A stretch of 7,523 nucleotides of DNA from Myxococcales bacterium (GCA_013298325.1 JAAFHJ010000230.1:1-7523); one strand, 5' to 3'; shown: positions 1-6,712, counted from the stretch's first letter. Notes: generated by a model from the sequence alone, not told the origin. Made by a program: numbers and translations.

Positions 1-14
1 GGGCCTGTCGAAGT

Positions 15-79
15 GGGCCCGCCGTCTCTCGCGACGCCGCTCCCAGCAAATTCGCTGGCGGTCGCGAACGGACGGGCCC
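15..79. repeat. Long imperfect palindrome (hairpin or cruciform)
   Basis: The arms pair almost completely. Bases 15-21 (GGGCCCG) pair with 73-79, 22-25 with 68-71, 29-35 (TCGCGAC) with 61-67, 38-39 with 59-60, and 43-47 (CCAGC) with 54-58, leaving the loop AAATTC at 48-53. That is about 25 base pairs, broken only by small bulges (26-28, 36-37, 40-42 and base 72). It starts about 60 bases downstream of the stop of the lipoprotein gene at 140. No T-run follows on either strand, so it is not a classical intrinsic terminator. It could be a REP-like intergenic repeat, a terminator without a U-tract, a processing signal or a small structured RNA. The pairing is seen directly; the role is unknown. 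Confidence 0.7.
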
Positions 80-139
80 TGCAGGTGCACCCATGCACGC
101 GTGGGGCTTTGTCGTCCGCCGGAAGGTTGTCCGGACGCG

Positions 140-934
140 TTACTTCGCGCAGAGGCCCGGCGGATTCTGCGCGATCTTGATGAGCTTCGCCTTCGCCTCT
201 TTGCCGACGGCGTCCTTCGGAAAGCGGCTTTCGGCGGCGCTGAAGGCGAGCTTTCCGTTCTCGCAGTCATGGAGAGCCAGGTAGCCATCCCCCATGCCGA
301 GCAGCGTCGGGCCGAGGAGGTTCGACTTTGAATAGCCGCGAAGGACGCGATTGAACCAGCCGAGCGCCGAGCCCGGCCGGTTGTCCTTCAATTCGCCATC
401 TCCGACGTAATACAATGCGTCATCGGCAAAATCATCGGTCGCGTAACGCACTGCGTACTCGGGTCCGAGCTGGCGGAGGGCGTTCCAGTCTTTGCGTTCC
501 CAGGCGTCTTTGACGACGGCAGCGTGGGCCTTCTTGTCCTGAGGAACCGAAACCGGCGGCGGTCCGACCGGCGTTTGGCCTCGCTTCAGCTCGTCGAGGC
601 GGGCGCTCACTTCGGTGCGGCTCTGGGAGAGTTCCTTGTGGAGCTCCTCGACCTGGTGGGCGAGTTCGTCGTTCTTGCCGCGGGCCTGCGCAAGCTGATC
701 ACTGATCGCCGATTGACCGGAGCCACTATCGGCATTTGCCTTTAGCGCATTGTCGAGGCGCTGGCGCAGCGCTTCCAGGTCTTGACGAAGGGTCTCGTTC
801 TCCTTGGCGACCCGCGTGAGGATCACCCCCTTCTCGTGGGTCTCGGTTTCGAGCGCCTGAAACTCCTTCTGTCGTACAAAACAGCCGGTGCCGAGGGTCA
901 AAAGGAGGGGGAGGAGGAGCGCGCGCGACTTCAT
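140..934 (-). CDS. Coiled-coil/TPR lipoprotein, CpoB (YbgF)-like
   Basis: The protein has 264 residues if it starts at the ATG at 934. The open frame also allows a GTG at 952, but only the ATG start gives a compact signal peptide (MKSRALLL, then a Leu-rich core). A lipobox-like LGTGC follows, with Cys18 as the probable lipidated residue. Residues about 22-117 are rich in E, Q, L, K and R with heptad-like spacing and look like a long coiled coil. A Pro/Val linker follows (around GPPPVSVPQ). The C-terminal half, about 130-255, reads as three TPR-like helical hairpins with the usual A, Y, G and F positions. Coiled coil plus TPR is the architecture of CpoB/YbgF, which works with Tol-Pal and peptidoglycan synthesis. 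No tol or pal gene is adjacent here, and CpoB itself is not a lipoprotein, so orthology is uncertain. No good Shine-Dalgarno is visible. The gene is divergent from the MATE gene, separated by 70 bases. Confidence 0.8.
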   Translation of the reverse strand: MKSRALLLPLLLTLGTGCFVRQKEFQALETETHEKGVILTRVAKENETLRQDLEALRQRLDNALKANADSGSGQSAISDQLAQARGKNDELAHQVEELHKELSQSRTEVSARLDELKRGQTPVGPPPVSVPQDKKAHAAVVKDAWERKDWNALRQLGPEYAVRYATDDFADDALYYVGDGELKDNRPGSALGWFNRVLRGYSKSNLLGPTLLGMGDGYLALHDCENGKLAFSAAESRFPKDAVGKEAKAKLIKIAQNPPGLCAK

Positions 935-993
935 CGACCGCTGGAATACCACAGCCGCCGAAGAAGCGCGGACGTCGAGCCGGGAACCTTGTT

Positions 994-998
994 AAGGA
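994..998 (+). promoter_or_regulatory. Ribosome-binding site of the MATE gene
   Basis: AAGGA lies six bases before the GTG at 1005. This supports the GTG over the in-frame ATG at 1023, which has no comparable site. The motif is also one arm of a tiny CCTT-GTT-AAGG inverted repeat at 988-998, too short to call a regulatory structure. The 70 bases between the two divergent genes must hold both promoters, but I could not pick a convincing -35/-10 pair. Confidence 0.6.
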
Positions 999-1004
999 AC
1001 GGCC

Positions 1005-2429
1005 GTGGCAGCCCCCCCGACGATGCAAGGTGCGCTCGATGTAGACGCACTCTCCAAGACCCCCATCCGCGCCGTGCTGAGGATGGCACTCCCGACGATG
1101 GGCGCGATGCTCCTGCAGAGCCTCGTTAATGAGATCGATATTCTCTTCTTTTCGAAGCTCCCTGCCTGCGATGCTTCTACCGCCCAGGCGGCGCTCCTCC
1201 CGTCGCTGCTAACCGTCTGGCTCTTTGGCGGAACCCTCTCCGCGATTAGCGTCGGTACCCAGACGTACACCGCGCGTCGTGCCGCAGAGAAGGACTTCGA
1301 AGGGGCCGGGCAAGTCGTCATGAACGCCCTGCTTTTTTGCGTCGTTGGCGGCGTCATTATGATGGGGATCGCGACCCTCTCGTTGCACAAGATCCTATCC
1401 GCACAGAAGTTGCGACCCGACGTCCTTGAGACCGCATATGCCTATTCCAAATGGCGCGTTCTTGGGATCGTCTCGATGGCGACGACGATCGGCGTCAAAG
1501 CCTTCTTCGATGGAATCGGCAAGACGCACGTCCACTTTGTCGCGTCGCTCGTGATGAACATTTTCAATGTAACTTTCTGTTACATGTTCATCTTTGGGAA
1601 GTTCGGCGCGCCAGCAATGGGCGCGGCAGGCGCCGGTGTCGGCGCATTCGCATCGACGTGGATCGGACTTTTCATTGTCCTCTTCTACGCGTCCCGCGAG
1701 CAGGGAAAATACCGCTGGTTCCGTCTCTCGAACGTAAATCGATCGCTTATTTGGGACATGGTGAAGCTTGCGGCCCCGGCGGCGCTGGCGACGATCGTGA
1801 TGATGGTCGGTTTTGGACTCTTCAACAGCTTCTCGGCGACCCTCGACGGCGGCCGAAAACTGGATGGCAGCTGTGGGGCCGAGGAACCGCTCAACGGCGC
1901 AGCGACGACCAACATCGTCGGCATCATGAAACTCATCTTCACCGCCTGCCTCGCCTTTGGTGCAGCTACGGCGACGTTCGTTTCTCAGTCCCTCGGCGCA
2001 AAACGCCCCGATCTCGCATCGCGGTTTGGCTGGACGTCGGTCCGCATCGGTCTCGTCGTCTTTGGCGTCGTCGGGCTGTTTGTTGGGGTGTTGTTCCCCC
2101 AACAGATTATTTCCATCATGACGCATTCGGAGGCGGTCCGCGCGGCGATGCTGATGCCGCTCCGCATGATGGGCGTGGCGACCCCACTCATCGCCGTCGC
2201 CCTAATCTTGAGCGAGGCGCTCTTCGGGGCCGGATCGACGAAGTTCGTCGCGGCGGCCCAGCTCGTCCTCATCTTCGGGATTCTTGTACCGCTCTCCTGG
2301 TTCCTGTCGTTGAAGACCCCCCTCGGTCTCACCGGGATGTGGATGGCGGCAGTCGCCTATTCGGTATGCGCAGCGGCGGTCATGGCGCAGAAATTCCGCG
2401 GCGATAGCTGGAAGGCGATCAAGCTCTAG
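1005..2429 (+). CDS. MATE-family multidrug/cation efflux transporter
   Basis: The protein has 474 residues, a normal length for MATE transporters, which export cationic drugs or metabolites across the inner membrane in exchange for H+ or Na+. About twelve hydrophobic segments can be traced (near 24-46, 62-88, 104-130, 148-168, 178-198, 210-230, 250-278, 300-330, 343-365, 385-408, 415-435 and 440-462) in two homologous halves. Family-like features include NEID in helix 1 (Asp45 sits where MATE proteins keep an acidic residue), GIGKTHVHF before helix 5, the Gly/Ala-rich GAAGAGVGAFAS before helix 6, and SLGAKRPDLASR after helix 8. The loop between helices 7 and 8 (about 279-302) is longer than usual and contains Cys290. 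The start is GTG, supported by AAGGA. The gene stands alone on the plus strand and ends at a strong terminator. The substrate cannot be predicted, and other MOP-superfamily members are a less likely alternative. Confidence 0.9.
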   Translation: MAAPPTMQGALDVDALSKTPIRAVLRMALPTMGAMLLQSLVNEIDILFFSKLPACDASTAQAALLPSLLTVWLFGGTLSAISVGTQTYTARRAAEKDFEGAGQVVMNALLFCVVGGVIMMGIATLSLHKILSAQKLRPDVLETAYAYSKWRVLGIVSMATTIGVKAFFDGIGKTHVHFVASLVMNIFNVTFCYMFIFGKFGAPAMGAAGAGVGAFASTWIGLFIVLFYASREQGKYRWFRLSNVNRSLIWDMVKLAAPAALATIVMMVGFGLFNSFSATLDGGRKLDGSCGAEEPLNGAATTNIVGIMKLIFTACLAFGAATATFVSQSLGAKRPDLASRFGWTSVRIGLVVFGVVGLFVGVLFPQQIISIMTHSEAVRAAMLMPLRMMGVATPLIAVALILSEALFGAGSTKFVAAAQLVLIFGILVPLSWFLSLKTPLGLTGMWMAAVAYSVCAAAVMAQKFRGDSWKAIKL

Positions 2430-2487
2430 CGCTCGCGCCAATCGTCGAAGGCAACACGTTCTCCGGCGACGCGCCGGGGCGGAGAAC

Positions 2488-2522
2488 AAAGCCCCTTTCT
2501 GGAAAACCAGAAAGGGGCTTTT
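2488..2522. terminator. Bidirectional intrinsic terminator
   Basis: A perfect 15-bp stem: AAAGCCCCTTTCTGG (2488-2502), loop AAAA, and its exact complement (2507-2521). TTTT at 2519-2522 serves the plus strand. On the minus strand the stem is likewise followed by a T-rich TTTGTT. It sits 58 bases after the MATE stop and 20 bases after the YceI stop, so it can terminate both convergent genes. A GC-rich hairpin (CCGGCG-ACG-CGCCGG, 2463-2477) precedes it. Confidence 0.93.
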
Positions 2523-2542
2523 CGTGAAGCCTGGCGCAAAAA

Positions 2543-3193
2543 CTACTTCTTGCGGGGGATGGTCAGGTCGATCGCGACGGTGACGTCGTCCTTGATCAGG
2601 TTGTCGGGCATTCCCGGAAACGTCACGCCGAAGTCTTTGCGATTCAACGTAAAATCGCCCTTCACGGTCACCTTATCGGCCGTGACGGCGACGGTCACCG
2701 GGAACGTAAGACTCTTCTTGGCCCCGTGGAAATCGAGATTTCCGGTCACGGTATGGGTCGCACCGTTTGCACCGCCAACCTTGATTTCCGTGCTCTCAAA
2801 GGTCGCCTTTGCGAACTTAGCGGCATCAAAAAAATCGGGCGATGCGAGGTGCTTATCGAGCTTCGGATCATCGGTCTTTGCTGAAGAAAGGTCGATATCG
2901 AGGGCGATCTTGCTCTTCTCCGGCGCCGCGGCATCGAGGTCGAGGGTGCCGGTGAACTTCTCAAATTTCCCCTCGTGCTGGCCGGTCACCTTGCGGCCGA
3001 CGAAGCCAACTTTGCCGATGTCCTGAGTCACGAGGAGCTGCTCGCGCTTGGCCGTTGTGGCACCTGTCGTCGCCGGGGTCGCCTTCGCCTCATCGACGGT
3101 CGCCTTCGCCTTCGGATCCTCTTTGCTGCAGGCGAACGCGCTCGCGGAGAGGGAGAGGGCACCAAGAAGGAGGAATGTGTTGTGCGTCTTCAT
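2543..3193 (-). CDS. YceI-family periplasmic protein, probable lipoprotein
   Basis: The protein has 216 residues from the ATG at 3193, chosen because a strong purine-rich site precedes it and a signal peptide begins there; the frame is open to 3250 but the extra residues are Arg-rich and unlike a signal sequence. Residues 1-21 form the signal peptide ending SAFA, followed by Cys22, so lipidation is plausible although the lipobox is weak. An Ala/Thr/Lys linker covers 23-50. The YceI domain fills 51-216, with hallmark segments DKHLASPDFFDAAKF (113-127), TFEST (131-135), TVTGNLDFHG (148-157) and FTLNRKDFGV (181-190). YceI proteins are eight-stranded lipocalin-like barrels that bind polyisoprenoid chains; some are linked to isoprenoid quinone handling or stress, but the ligand here is unknown. 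The gene lies 99 bases after the HEAT gene and ends at the shared terminator. Confidence 0.93.
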   Translation of the reverse strand: MKTHNTFLLLGALSLSASAFACSKEDPKAKATVDEAKATPATTGATTAKREQLLVTQDIGKVGFVGRKVTGQHEGKFEKFTGTLDLDAAAPEKSKIALDIDLSSAKTDDPKLDKHLASPDFFDAAKFAKATFESTEIKVGGANGATHTVTGNLDFHGAKKSLTFPVTVAVTADKVTVKGDFTLNRKDFGVTFPGMPDNLIKDDVTVAIDLTIPRKK

Positions 3194-3196
3194 ACG

Positions 3197-3203
3197 CCCC
3201 TTC
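3197..3203 (-). promoter_or_regulatory. Ribosome-binding site of the YceI gene
   Basis: Read on the minus strand, GAAGGGG lies three bases before the ATG at 3193 (AAGG core five bases away). It decides the start in favour of the ATG at 3193 over the upstream in-frame start at 3250. Confidence 0.7.
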
Positions 3204-3250
3204 GTACGGCGTCGAGTGTCCCGTGCAAAGCGAACGACGACGCACGTCAC

Positions 3251-3276
3251 GTTGCGTCACGCGCAACCTTTGCGCG
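3251..3276. other. Two overlapping, mutually exclusive hairpins
   Basis: GTTGCG (3251-3256) can pair with CGCAAC (3262-3267), and CGCGCAA (3260-3266) can pair with TTGCGCG (3270-3276). The arms overlap, so only one stem can form at a time. They lie in the 99-base gap between the HEAT gene stop and the YceI start, beginning about 16 bases after the HEAT stop on the minus strand. No T-run follows. They could be a weak terminator, an mRNA processing or stability element, or chance in GC-rich DNA. Confidence 0.4.
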
Positions 3277-3292
3277 GAGGGCGGTCGCGCGG

Positions 3293-4624
3293 TCAGTGCT
3301 CGCGGACGAGCGCGCACGCGGTCGCGAGCCGCACCGACCGCTCGCTGTCGGCGAGGAGCGGCGCCGCGCGGGCGCTCCGATCGAGGCTGACGAGGCCGGA
3401 GAGTGCCGCAAATTTTGCAGCAGTGTCGCCGTGCAAGTCCCCCTCGAGCCATTGCTGAACGGCCACAACCTTTCGACGCGCAAGGTCCCCCCGGGCGGCA
3501 CGCGCAACCGGATCTCGCGGCGCTTCCGGGAGCGGTTTCGCGTAGGCGGTGAGGCGGTCGAGGGCGTCGGCACGCTCCGCAGCGGTGCCCGAATCGGCGA
3601 GCGCCCCGAGCGCCAAGACGGCGAGCGGACGATCGGTGGAAACTGCATGGACTTTCGCGACGGCGAGAAGGTCGCCCGCGAAGGGGCGGGGTGCCGCCGC
3701 GTAGACGAAACGCTGTTCCCGCTCCGAACCGTCGCGAAGCGCGCGCGTGAGGAGCGCGGTTGCGGGGGCTTGAAGGGCGTCGCGGCCGAGGCGGAGCACG
3801 GCGATGGCACCGGCGACCGTCGGCGGCGTCACCTCGTTCGCGAAGCCTCGCTCCAAGAGTTCCCGGCCGCCAGCCTCGTAAAAGGGGCTCTGCGCAAAGG
3901 CGGTGTACGCGTCTTCCGCGAGCGGAATTTCGGCCTTTTGAGCGCGTTTCACGAGATCGCGGAGCAACGCCACGGTCGCTTCCGGGTTGTGACGGCCGCG
4001 CACCAGCGCCCGTAGGGCAGTCGTACGGCCGAGCGGTAGCGGCTCCTTCAGGACCGCCTCGCTCAGCGCCGGGTGGTCTTCCGGATCGGCCGCTTCGATC
4101 GCCGCACGAAACGCAGCCAAACGCACCCGCCCCGCCGGATCGACGAACGCTTTCCGACGGGCATTTCCGACCCCGCCGTTTTCGAGCGTCCGTACGGCGA
4201 GGGCCCGAAAGCCATCCCGTGTATCTTGCAAGTGTTCTTGGGCCGTGCCGACCGAGTAGGCGTCGACCTCCAGGAGAAGCATCGCCGCATCGGCCGCGTC
4301 GTCGTCATCGCCAGCCGCGATCGTCTCGAGTTCCTCCTCGGCCCCTGCTGCACAGCCGGCGAGCGCCGAAACGGTCTCTTTGCGCGCCGCCCCGGCCTCG
4401 TAGCGAAGGACGGCGTGCGCAAGAACCCGCGCCTCCCGGTCGCTCAAGTCACCGGCCGCTTGCCGCGCCGCAAGCTTTGGTGCGAGCGCAGGATAGTCGC
4501 CACGACTCGCCACCCCGGAGAGGGCCGATCCGCAGCCGGTCCCCCCGAGGAGCAGGGCGATCGCAAGCGCCCGAAACCGCTGAATTCCTCGCGCGCACGA
4601 CGGCAAACGTTGCGTGGGTCCCAT
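3293..4624 (-). CDS. HEAT-repeat lipoprotein, ABC-linked
   Basis: The protein has 443 residues. A basic N-terminus (Arg at 6, 12, 16 and 18) leads into a hydrophobic core, then the lipobox-like LGGTGC, with Cys31 as the probable lipidated residue. The rest is Ala/Leu/Arg/Asp-rich and almost entirely helical. HEAT-like repeats of the PBS-lyase type are clearest at about 155-210 (DPAGRVRLAAFRAAIEA, then GRTTALRALVRG) and 398-443 (FAALSGLVSL, then DSERSVRLATACALV), with weaker copies at 60-90, 110-150 and 330-360. An acidic run, DDDD, is at 106-109. Such solenoids usually bind proteins; no enzyme motif is visible. The ATG lies 12 bases after the stop of the ABC gene, so the two are probably co-transcribed and perhaps translationally coupled, since no strong Shine-Dalgarno precedes it. 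It may be an envelope partner of the exporter, but that is inference from position only. Confidence 0.78.
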   Translation of the reverse strand: MGPTQRLPSCARGIQRFRALAIALLLGGTGCGSALSGVASRGDYPALAPKLAARQAAGDLSDREARVLAHAVLRYEAGAARKETVSALAGCAAGAEEELETIAAGDDDDAADAAMLLLEVDAYSVGTAQEHLQDTRDGFRALAVRTLENGGVGNARRKAFVDPAGRVRLAAFRAAIEAADPEDHPALSEAVLKEPLPLGRTTALRALVRGRHNPEATVALLRDLVKRAQKAEIPLAEDAYTAFAQSPFYEAGGRELLERGFANEVTPPTVAGAIAVLRLGRDALQAPATALLTRALRDGSEREQRFVYAAAPRPFAGDLLAVAKVHAVSTDRPLAVLALGALADSGTAAERADALDRLTAYAKPLPEAPRDPVARAARGDLARRKVVAVQQWLEGDLHGDTAAKFAALSGLVSLDRSARAAPLLADSERSVRLATACALVREH

Positions 4625-4636
4625 CGCCGACGGACG

Positions 4637-6331
4637 CTACCCGCCCCCGTCCAAAAGCGCATCCCCTCTATTTTCGGGCTCCACCTGGAGGTTCCAGACC
4701 TCATCGGCCACCGCCGCCGTCGCGGCGCGATGGGTGATTAGGACGATCGTACGAGTCCCTCGAAGCGCCGCGACGACGCCGACAAATGCCTGCTCGGCGA
4801 CCGGATCCATCGCGGCGGTCGGCTCATCGAGGAGCAGGACTGGGGCGCGCGAAGCGACCGCGCGCGCGAAGGCGATCCACTGGCGCTCGCCGCCGGAAAG
4901 CGCCCTCCCACCCGCACCGATAGCCGTTTCGAGGGTGAGCCCCTCCGGCCTCGGAAGGGCGGTCGGCCACATTTCGTCGAAGAGGTTCTCGGCGGTCGAA
5001 CCTGCGAAGACGGCCCCATCCTGCGGCATCCATGCAAATACAGCGGCAGGCGGCGCCCGCCTCGCCCCGTAGGACACGCGTCCTACGCCCGGCGCGAACC
5101 CGAGGAGTTGGGCAAAGAGCGAAGACTTCCCGATGCCGGTCGGGCCGCAAAGCGCAACGACGCGCCCAAACGGGATCCCCCCAGAGACCGGCGAAAAGCG
5201 GCCGTGCGCCGGCCGAATATCTTCAAGGATTAGAGCATCTTGCGCCGAGGAGATTGCGTCGTCGACGGGCGTCGCGAGCGCGGCAGCCCCAGAAAGCCAG
5301 GGCTGCAATCGCTCGGCGCGAAGGCGACCCCGGGCGAGGTCGAGCCGGGTCTCCGCGAGTTCCTTGATGGGGCGATAGGCGAGCACAAACGGAACGAGCG
5401 CCGGAAGCAGCCCACGGACGGCGGCCCCCCCTGCGACGCCGGCAAACACCGCGACGACAACGATCGCCAGGAACTCGTTTGCGCCAGACAGTGCCGCCGC
5501 GATCGCGTCGACACCCCCTTCCGCGGCCGCGAGGCGGTCGCCGTCTTTTCGAAAGGCCTGCTCAGCCTCGGACGTCCGACCGTACGCGGCGAAGAGGAGG
5601 GCATGACGAGCGCGATCAAGGGTCGCCTCCAGGCGATTATTTCGAACGATTGCAGCATCTTCCGCGCGCCGTCGCACGACCCGCCGAAAGAGGGCCACGA
5701 CGCCAACAAGCATCGCGACCGGCAGCATCGCAAGTGGCACCGCCCGCGGAAAAAAAGCACCGCCAACGAGCAAGAGCGGGATGAGCGCGGCGAGACGGCG
5801 CGGGAGAAGCAGGCGTGGGAGATAGGCCTCCGCAACGAGCAGGCGGGGCTCCTCAACGAGCATCGCCGCGAGCCGTTCCGCGCTGATTTCTCCGCGACGA
5901 AGCGCCTCAAGACCGCCACGAAACAGCCGGACCCGAAGCTCCGTCTCGGCAGCGACGGAGAACGTCCGCTCGCGACGAACCGCAAGCGCTGTTGCAAACA
6001 ACTTGCATAATGCACCAACTCCCGCAAGAACGAGCGGAGGGAGCGGGTTTGGTGGGGGCGTCGACTCACCGCCGACGAAGGCACGCACAGCCGCCGCCGC
6101 CCCGCCCGCCAACATCGCATGACTGAGCCCAGCAACGAGTTGGGCGAGCAACGCGTTTTTCGCGAGCGGCGCAAGCGCAGGCCGTAGGTCGCTCACCACA
6201 GCGGCGCGTGCTACCACGAGCCGCGACGGTGTGGACGGCGAGCCGCGAGTCACACCGGTCCGCAAGCGTTGCGGAGTAGCGGCACGGCGACCGGAGTAAG
6301 CGCGCCGCGCGGTTGGGGTCGTCGTCGACAA
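4637..6331 (-). CDS. ABC exporter half-transporter (membrane + ATPase)
   Basis: The protein has 564 residues with an N-terminal membrane domain and a C-terminal ATPase, the layout of homo- or heterodimeric exporters. Hydrophobic segments lie near 59-88, 96-118, 177-195, 196-216, 284-303 and 304-321, giving about six helices; YRPIKELAETR (319-329) is the usual exit from the last helix. ATPase motifs are all present: Walker A GPTGIGKS (396-403), Q-loop WMPQ (Gln437), signature LSGGE (478-482), Walker B VLLLDEP (498-504) with catalytic Glu503, and switch His534 in LITHR. LSGGER and general layout resemble CydC/CydD, but no partner or cytochrome bd genes are seen. The stretch from Walker A to Walker B is about 20 residues shorter than in MsbA-type exporters (from memory). 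The start is uncertain: TTG at 6331 gives a basic, low-complexity leader of about 40 residues, and in-frame GTG codons at residues 27, 39, 45 and 46 are alternatives. It leads the likely operon with the HEAT lipoprotein. Substrate unknown. Confidence 0.88.
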   Translation of the reverse strand: MSTTTPTARRAYSGRRAATPQRLRTGVTRGSPSTPSRLVVARAAVVSDLRPALAPLAKNALLAQLVAGLSHAMLAGGAAAAVRAFVGGESTPPPNPLPPLVLAGVGALCKLFATALAVRRERTFSVAAETELRVRLFRGGLEALRRGEISAERLAAMLVEEPRLLVAEAYLPRLLLPRRLAALIPLLLVGGAFFPRAVPLAMLPVAMLVGVVALFRRVVRRRAEDAAIVRNNRLEATLDRARHALLFAAYGRTSEAEQAFRKDGDRLAAAEGGVDAIAAALSGANEFLAIVVVAVFAGVAGGAAVRGLLPALVPFVLAYRPIKELAETRLDLARGRLRAERLQPWLSGAAALATPVDDAISSAQDALILEDIRPAHGRFSPVSGGIPFGRVVALCGPTGIGKSSLFAQLLGFAPGVGRVSYGARRAPPAAVFAWMPQDGAVFAGSTAENLFDEMWPTALPRPEGLTLETAIGAGGRALSGGERQWIAFARAVASRAPVLLLDEPTAAMDPVAEQAFVGVVAALRGTRTIVLITHRAATAAVADEVWNLQVEPENRGDALLDGGG

Positions 6332-6671
6332 AACCGGAATTAAAGCGAATCATTTCCGATACGGCGCGTCTGTACCGGATCGTCGCCTCCCCGCCCCTCG
6401 AAGAGAGGTACGGGGCTTGCTGGTAGAGTTCGGCCGGGCGACCGCCCTGGCACTTTTTGAGTCTCGACCTTCCGGCGCTGCCGCCGCCCTTCGGCGTCGA
6501 ACGCGGCGCCACTTGCTCGCACCGGAATCTTTGGCGACGTGGGTCGATGCCCGCCGAGACCGTCATTCCTGCCCGAACTCTTACGCCTGTTCGTCTTACC
6601 GCTTCGAGCCGCTTGTGCACCTGATTTGTTGTCGATCGCCCCTTTCTTTGGCGCCGACGAACCGCCAGGCG

Positions 6672-6712
6672 CCCGGCCGCTTCCACGAAGTCGTGTCCGG
6701 CCGCGTGCCGGG
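6672..6712 (+). promoter_or_regulatory. Leader hairpin abutting the sigma-like gene's ribosome-binding site
   Basis: CCCGGC (6672-6677) pairs with GCCGGG (6707-6712), CGC (6678-6680) with GCG (6703-6705) across a one-base bulge, and CACG (6684-6687) with CGTG (6692-6695) around the loop AAGT. An alternative pairs CGGCC (6674-6678) with GGCCG (6699-6703). The foot of the first form takes the first two G of the GGAAAGGA site at 6711-6718. It could tune translation, but the core AAAGGA stays unpaired, and GC-rich leaders often fold by chance. Confidence 0.35.

Noticed and set aside
935..952. GTG at 952 as the start of the CpoB-like lipoprotein
   Set aside because: It adds six residues ahead of MKS, has no ribosome-binding site and makes a less typical signal peptide than the ATG at 934.
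1395..2407. Long open frames overlapping the MATE gene on both strands (243 codons at 1395-2126 minus; 318 codons at 1451-2407 plus)
   Set aside because: They are rich in Arg, His and Asp, show no domain or membrane pattern and lie over a clear MATE transporter. They are by-products of high GC.
3260..3276. Hairpin after the HEAT gene as an intrinsic terminator
   Set aside because: The stem is only seven base pairs with a three-base loop and no T-run on the minus strand, so it is listed only as a structure of unknown role.
2975..4737. Plus-strand open frames of 346 and 325 codons opposite the YceI and HEAT genes
   Set aside because: Their Arg/Pro/Gly-rich sequence has no recognisable fold, while the minus strand has signal peptides, a YceI domain and HEAT repeats.
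5240..6174. Large frames opposite or out of phase with the ABC gene (256 codons plus, 314 codons minus)
   Set aside because: The ABC frame has every ATPase motif in order; the others are Arg/Ser-rich with none.
6389..6450. tRNA-like fragment (GGTAGAGTT near 6421)
   Set aside because: No acceptor stem, anticodon arm or T-arm motif can be fitted around it.
6448..6462. Sigma-54-like promoter, TGGCAC followed by a T-run
   Set aside because: The -24-like half is good, but the required GC of the -12 element is absent at the correct spacing (GT is found).
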